From Mycobacterium intracellulare ATCC 13950 (GTDB lineage: Bacteria; Actinomycetota; Actinomycetes; Mycobacteriales; Mycobacteriaceae), in the NCBI RefSeq assembly GCF_000277125.1, contig NC_016946.1:3844001-3908000 (forward strand): 64,000 nt of DNA, in the 5' to 3' direction. Position numbers and translations under genes: made by a program. The notes beneath the pieces were generated by a model. The model saw only the letters and a list, made by a program, of their open reading frames with translations. It was not told the origin of the DNA and ran no database searches. Position 1 is the first letter of the stretch. Every line of letters starts with the position of its first letter. Below are positions 9,425-19,351 of the stretch, piece after piece.

Positions 9425-12400
9425 TCAGGTCGTGACCAACTGCTCCACCTGCTGGCCGCGCATCCGCTGGGAGATCACCGCGGTGATGCCGTCGCCCTGC
9501 ATGGTCACGCCGTAGAGCGCGTCGGCGACCTCCATGGTCGGCTTCTGGTGGGTGATGATGATGAGCTGCGAGCGCGCCCGCAGCAGCTCGAACAGCGAGA
9601 TCAGGCGCCGCAGGTTGGTGTCGTCGAGGGCGGCCTCCACCTCGTCCATGATGTAGAACGGCGACGGGCGGGCCCGGAAGATCGCCACCAGCATCGCCAC
9701 CGCGGTCAGCGCCTTCTCGCCACCGGACAGCAGCGAGAGCCGGGTGACCTTCTTGCCCGGCGGACGGGCCTCCACCTCGATGCCGGTGGTCAGCATGTCG
9801 CCCGGATCGGTCAGCCGCAGCCGGCCCTCGCCGCCGGGGAACAGCACGGTGAACACCTCGGTGAATTCGCGCTCCACGTCGGCGTAGGCCTCGCTGAACA
9901 CCTGCAGGATGCGGGCGTCGACCTCGTCGACCACCCCGAGCAGGTCCTTGCGGGCGGCCTTGACGTCCTCGAGCTGGGTGGACAGGAAGTTGTAGCGCTC
10001 CTCGAGCGCGGCGAACTCCTCCAGCGCCAGCGGGTTGACCCTGCCCAGTTCGGCCAGTTCGCGCTCGGCCCGCTTGGCCCGGCGCTCCTGGGTGGCGCGG
10101 TCGTAGGGAATGGGGGCCGGCGCGAAGACCTGCTCGCCGCGCTCCTTGGCCTGCTCGTATTCGGCCATTTCCAGGTCGGTCGGCGGCAGCTCGTTCTGCG
10201 GGCCGTACTCGGCGATCAAATCCTCGGGCGCCATGCCGAACTGCTCGAGCACCATCTGCTCGAGCTGCTCGATCCGCAGCGCAGCCTGGGCGTTGGCCAC
10301 CTCGTCGCGGTGCAGCGAGTCGGTCAGGGCGGCCACCCGGGCGCCCAGCGCGTTCACCTCGTCGCGCACCGCCGCCATCGCCGTCGCGCGCTGCTGGCGT
10401 TCGGCGGCCAGGGCGTCGCGGATCTTGGACGCCGAGTCGACGACCCCGTTCAACCGCTGCGCCAGCAGCCGGCCGGAGTCGGCCACCGCCGCGGCCACCG
10501 CGGCCGCCCGCAGCCGCGCCTCACGTGCTTGCTGGGCCCGCACCCGGGCTTCGCGTTCGGCGGCGGCCGCGCGGCGCAACGAATCCGCCCGCCCGCGCAC
10601 CGCGTTCGCGCGCTCCTCGGCGGTGCGCACCGCGAGCCGGGCCTCCACTTCGACGCTGCGCGCGTTCTCGGTGGCGGCGGCGATCTGCTGGCGGTCCACC
10701 GGTTCCTCCGCCGGCGCCTGCTGGGTCTCCTGGGCGTTGCGCAGCCGGGTTTCCAGTTCGGTGACTTCGGCGACGGTCTGGGTCCGGCCCGCTTCGAGCT
10801 CCTCGCGTTGCCGCAGCAGCCTGCTCCACTCGTCCTCGGACATGCGGGCTTCCTGGCCGAGCCGGCCGAGCTGTTCGTACATTCCCGAGATGGCGCTGTC
10901 GGATTCGTTGAGGGCGGCCAGCGCCTGCTCGGCGGAGTCCTGACGGGCGGCCTGCTCGGTCAGCGCGCCGGACAGCGCCGCGCTCAGCTGGGCCACCTGG
11001 GCCTCCGCGGCGGTCAGCTCGTCGCCGGCCTTGTCGATCTCGGAGGTCACCTCGAGCGTGGACAGCTTGCGATCGGAGCCCCCACTCACCCAGCCGGCGC
11101 CCACCAGGTCGCCGTCGAGGGTGACCGCGCGCAACCGGGGATGCTCCGCCACCAGGGCCAGCGCCCGGTCCAGGTCGTCGACCACCGCGACGCCCGAGAG
11201 CATCGCCGTGATCGCGCCGCGCAGCCGCTCGGGAGCGTCGATCAGGTCGAGCGCCCACAGCGCGCCCGCCGGGGCGGGCTGCGGGGCGGGGTGATCGGCG
11301 GGCCAGTCTCCGAGCACCAGCGCGGCCCGGCCGCCGTCGGCCTGTTTGAGCGCGGCGACCGCGGACCGGGCCGCGCCGAAGCTCTCGGCGGCCAGCGCGT
11401 CGGCCGCCGATCCCAGCACCGCGGCCAGCGCCGCCTCGTAGCCGGAGCGGACCTTGACCAGCTTGGCCATTGGACCCAAAAGCCCTGTGCCGGAATGATT
11501 TTGGGTAAGCCAGGCGGCGCCGTCCTTGCGTTCGAGGCCGACGGCCAGCGCGTCGATGCGGGCGCGCAGCGAGGCCACCTGGCGTTCGGCGTCCCGCTCG
11601 GCGGACTGCAGTTCGGCGACCCGCGCGTCGGCCAACCGCAGCGCGGCCACGGTGCGCTCGTGGTGCTCGTCGAGTCCCATCTCGCCCTGGTCGAGTTCCC
11701 CGACGCGACCCTGCACGGTTTCGAATTCGGCCTTGGCCTGCTGGGCGCGGGCGGCGGCGGCTTCGATGCGTTCGGACAGCCGCGCGACGCTGTCGTCGAT
11801 CGACTCGACGCGCGCCCGCATCGTCTCCACCTGACCGGCCAGCCGCGCCAGCCCTTCGCGCCGATCCGCCTCGGCGCGCACAGCCGCCATGTGCGCCCGG
11901 TCGGCCTCGGCGGCCTCGCGCTCGCGCTCGGCCAACTCGGCGCGCGCGCCGTCGAGCCGGGTGCGCGCCGCGGCCAACTCCGCCAGCAGCCGCTGCTCGG
12001 CGATCGCGACCTGCTCGGCCTCGGCTTCCAAAGCGTCGGGGTCGGTGTCGCCGGCCGCCACCGGCTCCACGTCGAGGTGCTGGGCCCGCTCGCTGGCGAT
12101 GCGCACCGTGGCGGCCACCCGTTCGGCCAGCGCGGACAGCGCGAACCAGGTGTGCTGCACCGATTCGGCGCGCCCGGAGAGCTCGCCGACGGCGGTTTCG
12201 TGCGCGGTGAGCTCCTCGGACGCGACGGCCAGCCGCGCGGAGGCCTCGTCGTGCTCGCGCCGCATGGCGGCCTCGGCCTCGAAGATGGCCTCGCGCTCGC
12301 CCTTGCGGTTGACCAGGTCGTCGGCGGCCAGCCGCAGCCGCGCGTCACGCAGGTCGGCCTGGATCGTCTGGGCGCGGCGGGCCACCTCGGCCTGGCGGCC

Positions 12401-13015
12401 CAACGGTTTGAGTTGGCGGCGCAGCTCGGTGGTCAGGTCGGTGAGCCGGGCCAGGTTCGCCGACATCGCGTCGAGCTTGCGGAGGGCCTTCTCCTTGCGC
12501 TTGCGGTGCTTGAGCACGCCCGCGGCTTCCTCGATGAACGCGCGACGGTCCTCGGGCCGCGACTGCAGGATCTCGTCGAGCTTGCCCTGCCCGACGATGA
12601 CGTGCATCTCCCGGCCGATCCCGGAGTCGCTCAGCAGTTCCTGAACATCCATCAAACGGCAACTGCTGCCGTTGATTTCGTATTCGCTGGCGCCGTCGCG
12701 GAACATCCGCCGGGTGATCGAGACCTCGGAGTACTCGATGGGCAGCGCGTTGTCGGAGTTGTCGATGGTGACGGTGACCTCGGCGCGGCCCAGCGGGGCG
12801 CGCGACGAGGTCCCGGCGAAGATGACGTCCTCCATCTTCCCGCCGCGCAGCGTCTTGGCGCCCTGCTCGCCCATGACCCAGGCCAGCGCGTCGACGACGT
12901 TGGACTTGCCCGAACCGTTGGGCCCGACCACCGCGGTGATGCCCGGCTCGAAACGCAGAGTCGTCGGCGAGGCAAAGGACTTGAAGCCCTTCAGCGTCAG
13001 ACTCTTGAGGTACAC
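9425..13015 (-). CDS. smc: Chromosome partition protein SMC
   Basis: 1196 residues, full family length. The N-terminal ATPase half has Walker [18 protein letters not shown] at 31. Long coiled coils (about 170-500 and 670-1000) flank a hinge around 510-660 ([20 protein letters not shown]). The C-terminal half has the signature [18 protein letters not shown] and Walker [13 protein letters not shown]. It forms the dimeric ring of bacterial condensin with ScpA/ScpB. ftsY follows on the same strand. Confidence 0.98.
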   Translation of the reverse strand: MYLKSLTLKGFKSFASPTTLRFEPGITAVVGPNGSGKSNVVDALAWVMGEQGAKTLRGGKMEDVIFAGTSSRAPLGRAEVTVTIDNSDNALPIEYSEVSITRRMFRDGASEYEINGSSCRLMDVQELLSDSGIGREMHVIVGQGKLDEILQSRPEDRRAFIEEAAGVLKHRKRKEKALRKLDAMSANLARLTDLTTELRRQLKPLGRQAEVARRAQTIQADLRDARLRLAADDLVNRKGEREAIFEAEAAMRREHDEASARLAVASEELTAHETAVGELSGRAESVQHTWFALSALAERVAATVRIASERAQHLDVEPVAAGDTDPDALEAEAEQVAIAEQRLLAELAAARTRLDGARAELAEREREAAEADRAHMAAVRAEADRREGLARLAGQVETMRARVESIDDSVARLSERIEAAAARAQQAKAEFETVQGRVGELDQGEMGLDEHHERTVAALRLADARVAELQSAERDAERQVASLRARIDALAVGLERKDGAAWLTQNHSGTGLLGPMAKLVKVRSGYEAALAAVLGSAADALAAESFGAARSAVAALKQADGGRAALVLGDWPADHPAPQPAPAGALWALDLIDAPERLRGAITAMLSGVAVVDDLDRALALVAEHPRLRAVTLDGDLVGAGWVSGGSDRKLSTLEVTSEIDKAGDELTAAEAQVAQLSAALSGALTEQAARQDSAEQALAALNESDSAISGMYEQLGRLGQEARMSEDEWSRLLRQREELEAGRTQTVAEVTELETRLRNAQETQQAPAEEPVDRQQIAAATENARSVEVEARLAVRTAEERANAVRGRADSLRRAAAAEREARVRAQQAREARLRAAAVAAAVADSGRLLAQRLNGVVDSASKIRDALAAERQQRATAMAAVRDEVNALGARVAALTDSLHRDEVANAQAALRIEQLEQMVLEQFGMAPEDLIAEYGPQNELPPTDLEMAEYEQAKERGEQVFAPAPIPYDRATQERRAKRAERELAELGRVNPLALEEFAALEERYNFLSTQLEDVKAARKDLLGVVDEVDARILQVFSEAYADVEREFTEVFTVLFPGGEGRLRLTDPGDMLTTGIEVEARPPGKKVTRLSLLSGGEKALTAVAMLVAIFRARPSPFYIMDEVEAALDDTNLRRLISLFELLRARSQLIIITHQKPTMEVADALYGVTMQGDGITAVISQRMRGQQVEQLVTT

Positions 13016-13150
13016 GGCGAGCCAGACTACCGCTCAAACCATCCCGGACAGGCTCACCGAGGGGTGTCGGCCGGGCCGAAATCTGCCGGCGGCGTCGCGG
13101 GGCGACGCACTGGTCACAGTGGTCACATCAGCCACGAGAAGCAGGCGCCG

Positions 13151-13444
13151 TCACCGCTCGACGAACCCCTCGAAACGCTCCTGGGGCTGCGACCAGTCGG
13201 CGACGACCTTGTCGACGCGTCCGGGCTGGGCGGGCCAGGACGCGCCGCCCCGCAGCAGCTCCAGCAGCTTCTCGCCGGCCTCCCGCGGCCCCTGGGCGAC
13301 CACCAGCACCCGGCCGTCGGCCTGGTTGGCGGCGTAGCCGGTGAGGCCCAGCTCCAGCGCCCGGCACCGCGTCCACCAGCGGAAACCCACCCCCTGGACG
13401 TTCCCGTGCACCCAGGCGGTGAGCCGGGCGTCAGGATCCGACAT
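13151..13444 (-). CDS. acyP: Acylphosphatase
   Basis: 97 residues with the family signature WVHGNVQGVGFRWW and catalytic R22 and N40 (GYAAN). It hydrolyses carboxyl-phosphate bonds of acyl phosphates in the cytosol. The start overlaps the end of the upstream OsmC gene by 14 nt, so the two are probably cotranscribed, with smc 135 bp downstream. Confidence 0.93.
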   Translation of the reverse strand: MSDPDARLTAWVHGNVQGVGFRWWTRCRALELGLTGYAANQADGRVLVVAQGPREAGEKLLELLRGGASWPAQPGRVDKVVADWSQPQERFEGFVER

Positions 13445-13844
13445 CGCTCACCTCGAAGTTGACGGCGGTGCCGGACTGCAGGGTGCGCCCGACCGTGCAG
13501 ACCTGGTCGATGGCCCGGTTGACCACGACGCGCAGGCGCTCCTTCTCGTCCTCGGCCAACCCCGACAGATCCAGCTCCAGCGTCTCCTCGAGCAGCGGAT
13601 AGCGTTCCTGCTCGCGGTCGGCCGCGCCGGAGACCCTGACGACCGCCTTGTAGTCGTCGCCCAGCCGGCGGGCCAGCGGCATATCGCTGGACATCCCGCT
13701 GCAGGCCGCGAGCGCGATCTTGAGCAGCTCGCCGGGAGTGAACACGCCGTCGACGTCCTCGGAGCCGACGAGCACCTGTGCTCCCCGCGAGCTGTATCCC
13801 GTGTAGCGGCGAGTTCCGGTGCGCTCCACCCATAGTTCGGCCAT
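13431..13844 (-). CDS. OsmC/Ohr-family peroxide-reducing protein
   Basis: 137 residues with both family cysteines: C48 in LAACSGM and C116 in DQVCTVGR. OsmC proteins are cytosolic thiol peroxidases acting on organic hydroperoxides. The ATG is 52 bp from the divergent PIG-L gene. It matches M. tuberculosis Rv2923c in position next to acylphosphatase. Confidence 0.88.
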   Translation of the reverse strand: MAELWVERTGTRRYTGYSSRGAQVLVGSEDVDGVFTPGELLKIALAACSGMSSDMPLARRLGDDYKAVVRVSGAADREQERYPLLEETLELDLSGLAEDEKERLRVVVNRAIDQVCTVGRTLQSGTAVNFEVSDVGS

Positions 13845-13896
13845 GGCTCATTTCTACCGGGCCGCCGTGCCGTGACGCGCGGGCATACTGTTTGGC

Positions 13897-14670
13897 ATGG
13901 CCACCGTCGTCGCGTTTCACGCGCACCCCGACGACGAGGTGGTCCTCACCGGCGGCACGCTTGCGCGCGCGTCCGCGGCCGGGCATCGCGTCGTCGTGGT
14001 CACGGCGACCGACGGGCGGGTGCACAACGAGGACGACAACCGGCTGGGCGAATTGCGGTCGAGCGCAAGCATTCTCGGGGCCCAGCGGGTGGAGTGCCTC
14101 GGCTACGCCGACAGCGGCTACGGCCCGCTGTTCTACCCCGATCCGCCCGGGCGCACCCGATTCGGGCGGGCGGACCTCGACGAGGCGGCGGGGCGGCTGG
14201 CCACCATCCTTCGCGATGAGCGCGCCGATCTGCTGCTCAGCTACCAGCCCAACGGCGGCTACGGCCACCGCGATCATGTGCAGGTGCACCACGTCGGCAA
14301 GCGAGCCGCCGAGCTCGCCGCGATTCCCCGGGTGCTCGAGGTGACGATGCCGCGCGAAATGCTGCTTCGCGTCAGCGATCTCGCGCACCTGCTGCGGCTT
14401 CCCGGACCGTACGAACGTGACATCGTCCGGGGCGCGTATGCCCCGCGCGCGACCATCACCCACCGGGTCAACGTGTTCCGCTTCGCCCGCCAGAAGCGGG
14501 ACGCTTTTGCCGCGCACCGTTCCCAGATCGGCAGTTCGGGCCTGGGCGCGCGCCTGTTCGGGCTCCTGATGCGGTTGCCGCCCCAGGTGTTCGGCGCGCT
14601 GTTCAGCCACGAGTGGTTTGTGGATCCGGCGCTGCCCACGGGGACGCTGCGCCGTGACATCTTCGAGTGA
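13897..14670 (+). CDS. PIG-L/LmbE-family deacetylase
   Basis: 257 residues. Zinc ligands are supplied by AHPDDE (residues 9-14) and the HxDH segment GHRDHVQVHH (123-132). The family removes N-acetyl groups from GlcNAc conjugates; MshB and Mca of mycothiol metabolism are relatives, but this protein does not carry their symbol with confidence. The C-terminal 100 residues contain LFGLLMRLPPQVFGALF and may contact membrane or a lipid-linked substrate (inference). A TANNNT-type -10 (TACTGT) ends 5 nt before the ATG, so the transcript could be leaderless. I recall no such gene at this point in M. tuberculosis, so it looks accessory. Confidence 0.87.
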   Translation: MATVVAFHAHPDDEVVLTGGTLARASAAGHRVVVVTATDGRVHNEDDNRLGELRSSASILGAQRVECLGYADSGYGPLFYPDPPGRTRFGRADLDEAAGRLATILRDERADLLLSYQPNGGYGHRDHVQVHHVGKRAAELAAIPRVLEVTMPREMLLRVSDLAHLLRLPGPYERDIVRGAYAPRATITHRVNVFRFARQKRDAFAAHRSQIGSSGLGARLFGLLMRLPPQVFGALFSHEWFVDPALPTGTLRRDIFE

Positions 14671-14688
14671 TGCACCTATTGCGTAGTC

Positions 14689-14783
14689 GAGTGTGAACGC
14701 GGGGCGTCCGGTGTGAAAGCCGGTCACCCACCCTCGGCGTGTCGCAACCGTGTGGTCACCGTCAAAGCCAAGTCTTCACACTC
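14689..14783. repeat. GTGTGAA direct/inverted repeats between convergent genes
   Basis: GTGTGAA occurs at 14691 and 14711, exactly 20 bp apart, and its inverse TTCACAC lies at 14775. GAGTGTGAA (14689-14697) and TTCACACTC (14775-14783) form 9-bp perfect arms. The gap separates the PIG-L and fpg stops. It may be a weak bidirectional terminator or a dispersed repeat. Confidence 0.35.
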
Positions 14784-15630
14784 AAACACGCTGGCGCGGT
14801 TGGCATTTCGGGCAATAGAACGACGAGCGGTTCATGAACTTCTCCCTGCGCATCACCGCGCCGCAGCGGCGGCAGCCCTGGCCTTCGCGGCCGTAGGCGT
14901 CCAGTGAGCGGTCGAAGTATCCGGATTCGCCGTTGACGTTGACGTACAGCGAATCGAACGAGGTCCCGCCCTTGGCCAGCGCGTCACGCATCACGTCGGC
15001 GGCCGCGTCGAGCACGGCGGTCAACTGCTTGCGGGTCAGCGCGTCGGCGATCCGCGCCCCGTGCACCTTGGCGCGCCACAGCGCCTCGTCGGCATAGATG
15101 TTGCCGATGCCCGACACCACCTGCTGGTCGAGCAGCTGGCGCTTGATTTCGGAGTGCTTGCGCCGCAAGACCTTTACGACGGCGTCGGCGTCGAACCGGG
15201 GGTCCAGCGGGTCGCGCGCCAGGTGCGCGACGGGTTCGGGCACCACGCTGCCGTCCACCTCGACCAGGTCGGCGAGCATCCACCCGCCGAAGGTGCGCTG
15301 ATCGGCGAAGCTCAGCACGGTCCCGTCGTCGAGCAGGGCGGAGATCCGGACGTGGTCGGCGCGCGGCACCGCGCCGAGCAGCATCTGCCCGCTCATGCCG
15401 AGGTGCACGACGAGCGCCGCGTCGCTGTCGAGCAGCAGCCACAGGTACTTACCGCGCCGGTCGGTGCCGGTGATCCGGTCGTTGAGGAGTCGGGCGGTCA
15501 GGTCCGCGGCCCCCGCCTCGTGGCGTCGGACCGCGCGCGGGTGGTGCACCCGGACGGCCGTGATCGTCTTTCCCACCACATGGGCGTGCAGGCCGCGGCG
15601 CACCACCTCGACTTCGGGCAGTTCGGGCAT
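14782..15630 (-). CDS. fpg: Formamidopyrimidine-DNA glycosylase
   Basis: 282 residues. After initiator Met removal the catalytic P2-E3 is exposed ([14 protein letters not shown]). The DNA-binding H2TH segment is present ([17 protein letters not shown]), and a C-terminal zinc finger carries CRRCG and CPKC. It excises 8-oxoguanine and other oxidised purines and cleaves the AP site. It lies 4 bp downstream of rnc on the same strand, the same order as M. tuberculosis Rv2925c-Rv2924c. Confidence 0.97.
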   Translation of the reverse strand: MPELPEVEVVRRGLHAHVVGKTITAVRVHHPRAVRRHEAGAADLTARLLNDRITGTDRRGKYLWLLLDSDAALVVHLGMSGQMLLGAVPRADHVRISALLDDGTVLSFADQRTFGGWMLADLVEVDGSVVPEPVAHLARDPLDPRFDADAVVKVLRRKHSEIKRQLLDQQVVSGIGNIYADEALWRAKVHGARIADALTRKQLTAVLDAAADVMRDALAKGGTSFDSLYVNVNGESGYFDRSLDAYGREGQGCRRCGAVMRREKFMNRSSFYCPKCQPRQRV

Positions 15631-15634
15631 CGAT

Positions 15635-16342
15635 TCAGCTGCCGGGAACGGTGTCCAGCGCTTCCAGCGCTTTCCAGGTCGCCGCCGCGGCCTTCTGTTC
15701 GGCTTCCTTCTTGGAGCGGCCCACGCCCGAGCCGTATTCGGTGTCGGCCACCACGACCACGGCGGTGAATTCCTTGTCGTGGTCGGGGCCGGTCGAGGTG
15801 ACGACGTAGGACGGCGCGCCCATGCTGCGGGCCGCGGTCAGCTCCTGCAGGCTGGTCTTCCAGTCCAGCCCGGCCCCCAGCGTCGGCGCGGCGTCCAGCA
15901 GCGGGCCGAACAACCGCAGGATCACCTCGCGCGCAACGTCGATCCCGTGCTCGAGGTAGATCGCACCCAGCAGCGATTCCATGCCGTCGGCCAGGATGCT
16001 CGACTTGTCCGCCCCGCCCGTGTTCGCCTCCCCGCGCCCCAGCAGCAGGTGCACCCCGAGGCCCCCCTCGCAGAGCTTTCGCCCGACGTCGGCCAGCGCC
16101 TGGGTGTTGACGACGCTGGCCCGCAGCTTGGCCAGGTCCCCCTCGCTGCGATCGGGATGGCGGTGGTAGAGCTCGTCGGTGATGGTCAGGCCCAGCACGG
16201 CGTCGCCGAGAAACTCCAGCCGCTCGTTGGTCGGCAGCCCGCCGTGTTCGTAGGCGTAGCTGCGGTGCGTCAGCGCCAAGGACAGCAGTTCGTCGGGCAG
16301 CTCAACCCCGAGGGCGTCGAGCAGAGCCTGCCGTGAGCTCAC
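15635..16342 (-). CDS. rnc: Ribonuclease III
   Basis: 235 residues. The RNase III signature [14 protein letters not shown] is at 39-52 with catalytic E43 and D47. A second acidic cluster ([13 protein letters not shown]) is near 115-127, and a double-stranded RNA-binding domain covers about 160-228. It processes rRNA precursors and structured mRNAs. The start overlaps the DUF177 stop by 4 nt, so the DUF177-rnc-fpg genes are probably one operon. Confidence 0.97.
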   Translation of the reverse strand: MSSRQALLDALGVELPDELLSLALTHRSYAYEHGGLPTNERLEFLGDAVLGLTITDELYHRHPDRSEGDLAKLRASVVNTQALADVGRKLCEGGLGVHLLLGRGEANTGGADKSSILADGMESLLGAIYLEHGIDVAREVILRLFGPLLDAAPTLGAGLDWKTSLQELTAARSMGAPSYVVTSTGPDHDKEFTAVVVVADTEYGSGVGRSKKEAEQKAAAATWKALEALDTVPGS

Positions 16343-16938
16343 CGCTCACCCCGCGATTCGTCCGCCTCGGGGTCGAACATGCCCGCCAGCTTGGCCCAGC
16401 GCGGGTCGATGCGGTCGTGCTGATGGCCCGGTTCGGCGGCCAGCGGCACCCCGCATTCGGGGCACAGCCCCGGGCAATCCGGCGTGCACACCGGCGAGAA
16501 GGGGAGTTCGAGCCCCACCGCGTCGACGATGGACTGCTCGAGGTCGATGGTGTCGTCGACGATGTGGCCGACCTCGTCCTCCTCGGTGGTCGCCTCCGTG
16601 GTGCTGTCCGGGTAGGCGAACAGTTCGGTCAACCGCACCTGCACGGTCCCGTCGAGCGGGGTCAGGCACCGCGCGCATTCGCCGGCGGTGGGCGCGGTCA
16701 CCGTCCCGGTCACCAGGACGCCCTCGGACACCGACTGGACCTGCAGGTCCAGTTCCAGGGGGGCGCCGGCCTCGATCGCGATCATGTCCAGCCCGATGCG
16801 CGCCGGGGTGGGCACGGTGTTGCGCACGGTCACCATCGCGCCGGGCCGCCGCCCGAGCCGGGTGATGTCGAACGTCATCGGCCCAGATAGCCGAGGCGCA
16901 CCGCCGCGCGTCGATGAGGTGGTGTGCTGGCGCGTCAT
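16339..16938 (-). CDS. DUF177/YceD-family protein
   Basis: About 199 residues from ATG 16938; a TTG at 16968 would add ten residues but is less likely. The middle contains the family core [12 protein letters not shown], and the C-terminal half has paired cysteines ([13 protein letters not shown]) suggesting a metal-binding knuckle. YceD proteins are linked to 23S rRNA processing and usually precede rpmF in other bacteria; here it precedes rnc. The acidic tail ([21 protein letters not shown]) is typical. Confidence 0.87.
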   Translation of the reverse strand: MTRQHTTSSTRGGAPRLSGPMTFDITRLGRRPGAMVTVRNTVPTPARIGLDMIAIEAGAPLELDLQVQSVSEGVLVTGTVTAPTAGECARCLTPLDGTVQVRLTELFAYPDSTTEATTEEDEVGHIVDDTIDLEQSIVDAVGLELPFSPVCTPDCPGLCPECGVPLAAEPGHQHDRIDPRWAKLAGMFDPEADESRGER

Positions 16939-17007
16939 ATCGGAAATCCTACGGCGCCGGCCGCACAATTCCAGGGCTCGCCCGCCCGCTGGGCGGGCGG
17001 CGAAACG

Positions 17008-17745
17008 CTAGCGCACGGCGTAGTCGTGCGTCCCGGCCGCTGTCCGCAGTTGGTGGCGGCCGCGACCCACCGACCGCAGGGTGCCGTTGAGGAATTCCTC
17101 GAACTCGGCGAGCTTGTTGTCGACGTAGATGTCGCATTCGCCCCGCAGCCGGTCGGCCTCGGCGTGCGCCGAGTCGATGAGCCGGGTGGCCTCGGCGTTG
17201 GCCGCCTCGACCACGCTGTTCTGCGAGACCAGGCGCTGCTGTTCCTTGATGCCCTCTTGCACGGCCTTCTCGTAGGAGATGTTGCCGTTTTCGAGCAGCC
17301 GGTCGGCCTCGGCCTGGGCGCGCCCGACGCTGGCCTCGTAGTCGCGTTTGGCCGCGGTGGCGATGCGCATCGACTCCTCGCGGGCCTCGCCGACCATGCG
17401 CTCGCTGTGCTGGCGGGCTTCGCTCACCATCCGGTCGGCCTGCGCCTTCGCGTCCGACAGCAGCCGGTCGGCCTCCGCGCGGGCGTGGTTGAGCATGGAC
17501 TCCGACTCGGTGGTCGCCGATTCGACCATGGACTCGGAGTGCGTCTTGGCGTCCTGCAGCATGGAATCGCGCGCGTCCAGCACGTCCTGGGCGTCGTCCA
17601 GCTCGCCCGGAATCGCGTCCTTGATGTCGTCGATCAGCTCCAGCACGTCGCCGCGGGGCACCACGCAGCCGGCCGTCATCGGGACGCCGCGGGCTTCTTC
17701 GACGATGGCGCTCAATTCATCCAGCGCTTCAAACACTCGATACAC
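17008..17745 (-). CDS. sepIVA: SepIVA, DivIVA-domain septation protein
   Basis: 245 residues from GTG 17745, with AGGAGGG 7 nt before. A DivIVA-like N-terminus (MYRVFEALDELSAIVEEARG) is followed by a continuous coiled coil in which the pattern ADRLLSDAKAQADRMVSEA is repeated from about 60 to 220. It corresponds to M. tuberculosis Rv2927c, an essential division and cell-wall factor at the intracellular membrane domain and septum. It ends the conserved smc-sepIVA block; beyond it the order departs from M. tuberculosis. Confidence 0.92.
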   Translation of the reverse strand: MYRVFEALDELSAIVEEARGVPMTAGCVVPRGDVLELIDDIKDAIPGELDDAQDVLDARDSMLQDAKTHSESMVESATTESESMLNHARAEADRLLSDAKAQADRMVSEARQHSERMVGEAREESMRIATAAKRDYEASVGRAQAEADRLLENGNISYEKAVQEGIKEQQRLVSQNSVVEAANAEATRLIDSAHAEADRLRGECDIYVDNKLAEFEEFLNGTLRSVGRGRHQLRTAAGTHDYAVR

Positions 17746-18099
17746 GGCCGTACCCTCCTGGCGTCTGCAAAACTGTTGTTACCAGTGTGCCTGGTGTTGT
17801 CTCTGTGACAGCGGTGGCGACACCGGTGTGTCGGGTATTTGCCCGTTCCCGGTGTCCTAAACGCCCCGGCGCGCCGGTGCCGGCGTGGGCGTGATCAGTG
17901 AGTTTCATGCGAAAGCGCCCGTTCACGCTGTTTTCGCGGCGGCGACGGCCGCGCGCGGTGGTTCGTCCATATTCGTCGCCGGGCCGCGCCGCTGCGGCCT
18001 TTGCCCCGGTGTGGGTTTTGCGTCGACGCGCCCGGACCCGGCTATTTGCCAGCGATTCTAGGGTCCGAGGAACCGCCGGACGATCGGGCCCTGCGCCCT
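17746..18099. other. Intergenic region, no gene seen
   Basis: About 350 bp between divergent sepIVA and the permease. It must hold the sepIVA promoter. The only open frame (17898-18119, plus strand) is Arg/Pro-rich with no ribosome-binding site or domain and looks like noise. No RNA element was recognised. The permease operator begins at 18100. Confidence 0.6.
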
Positions 18100-18118
18100 T
18101 ATACCCCCAAGGGGTATA
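18100..18118. promoter_or_regulatory. Perfect palindromic CsoR/RicR-type operator
   Basis: TATACCCC-CAA-GGGGTATA: 8-bp perfect arms around a 3-bp centre, 60 bp before the permease start. C/G tracts bounded by TA dyads are the hallmark of operators bound by CsoR-family repressors (CsoR, RicR, CstR), which respond to Cu(I) or to persulfides. No csoR-like gene lies in the window, so any regulator would act in trans. Confidence 0.6.
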
Positions 18119-18178
18119 GTCCGATGCGTCGGAACAGACTCACCTCGCGCCGGCGGCTCACCGCAGGAGGTTTCAGTG

Positions 18179-19345
18179 ATGACGGTGCTATCGGCGATCG
18201 GGCACGCCCTGACGCTCGCGGGTTCGATGACATGGGAAATCCTGTGGGCGCTGATCGTCGGCTTCACCCTGTCGGCGGTGGTGCAGGCGGTCGTGCGGCG
18301 CTCGACGATCGTGGCGCTGATGGGCGATGACCGCCCCCGCACCCTGGCGGTGTCGGCCGGGCTGGGGGCGGCGTCGTCGTCGTGCTCGTATGCCGCGGTG
18401 GCCCTGGCGCGATCGCTGTTCCGCAAGGGCGCCGACTTCACCGCCGCGATGGCGTTCGAGATCGGTTCGACCAACCTCGTGGCGGAGTTGGGCATCATCC
18501 TGGCGCTGCTGATGGGCTGGCAGTTCACCGCCGCCGAATTCGTCGGCGGCCCGTTGATGATCGTGGTGCTCGCTGCATTGTTCCGGCTGTTCGTGCGCTC
18601 GCGACTCGTCGACGCCGCCCGCGAGCAGGCCGAAAAGGGAATCGCCGGATCGATGGAAGGCCACGCCGCCATGGACATGTCGGTCAAAGGAGAAGGCTCG
18701 TTCTGGCGGCGGCTGTTCTCCCCGGCCGGCTTCACCTCGGTCTCGCACGTGTTCGTGATGGAGTGGCTGGCGATCCTGCGCGACCTTGTCCTTGGCCTGC
18801 TGATCGCGGGGGCCGTCGCGGCGTGGGTTCCCGAAAAGTTCTGGCAGAGCTTCTTTTTGGTGGATCACCCGGTCTGGTCGGCGCTGTGGGGTCCGCTCGT
18901 GGGCCCCGTCGTGGCGATCGTGTCCTTCGTGTGCTCGATCGGCAACGTCCCGCTGGCCGCGGTGTTGTGGAACGGGGGGATCAGCTTCGGGGGCGTCATC
19001 GCGTTCATCTACGCCGACCTGTTGATCCTCCCGATCCTCAACATCTACCGCAAGTACTACGGCACCAAGATGATGCTGACCCTGCTGGGCACCTTCTACG
19101 CCGCGATGGTGGTCGCCGGATACCTGGTCGAATTGATCTTCGGCACAACGCATCTCATCCCGGCGCAACGCAACGCGACCGTGCTGGAGGCCTCTATCTC
19201 GTGGAACTACACGACCTTGCTCAACATCGCCTTCGGCGCGCTCGCGATCGTCCTCGTCGCCCGGTTCATCACCTCCGGGGGCCTGCCGATGCTGCGCATG
19301 ATGGGCGGCTCCCCCGACGCCGACCGCTCCGGCCACGCGCATTGA
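18179..19345 (+). CDS. YraQ/ArsP-type (DUF318) membrane permease
   Basis: About 388 residues. ATG 18179 is 8 nt after AGGAGG; a GTG at 18176 is possible. Eight or more hydrophobic segments fall in two halves, each with a cysteine at a conserved position: SSSCSYAAVALARSLF near 75 and SFVCSIGNVPLAAVLW near 245. This SxxCS-type repeat characterises UPF0718/ArsP_1 permeases, some of which export organoarsenicals or other thiol-reactive compounds. A charged cytosolic loop (about 145-185) contains HAAMDMSV, a possible metal-binding patch. The CsoR-like operator upstream suggests induction by copper or sulfur stress (inference). Confidence 0.8.
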   Translation: MTVLSAIGHALTLAGSMTWEILWALIVGFTLSAVVQAVVRRSTIVALMGDDRPRTLAVSAGLGAASSSCSYAAVALARSLFRKGADFTAAMAFEIGSTNLVAELGIILALLMGWQFTAAEFVGGPLMIVVLAALFRLFVRSRLVDAAREQAEKGIAGSMEGHAAMDMSVKGEGSFWRRLFSPAGFTSVSHVFVMEWLAILRDLVLGLLIAGAVAAWVPEKFWQSFFLVDHPVWSALWGPLVGPVVAIVSFVCSIGNVPLAAVLWNGGISFGGVIAFIYADLLILPILNIYRKYYGTKMMLTLLGTFYAAMVVAGYLVELIFGTTHLIPAQRNATVLEASISWNYTTLLNIAFGALAIVLVARFITSGGLPMLRMMGGSPDADRSGHAH

Positions 19346-19351
19346 TCCGCG

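Noticed and set aside
9548..13462. 1304-codon open frame on the plus strand opposite smc
   Set aside because: Antisense to a clear SMC; Arg/Gly/Pro-rich product without domains, an artefact of high G+C.
17898..18119. Small 73-codon plus-strand frame before the permease
   Set aside because: Arg-rich, no Shine-Dalgarno; overlaps the operator.
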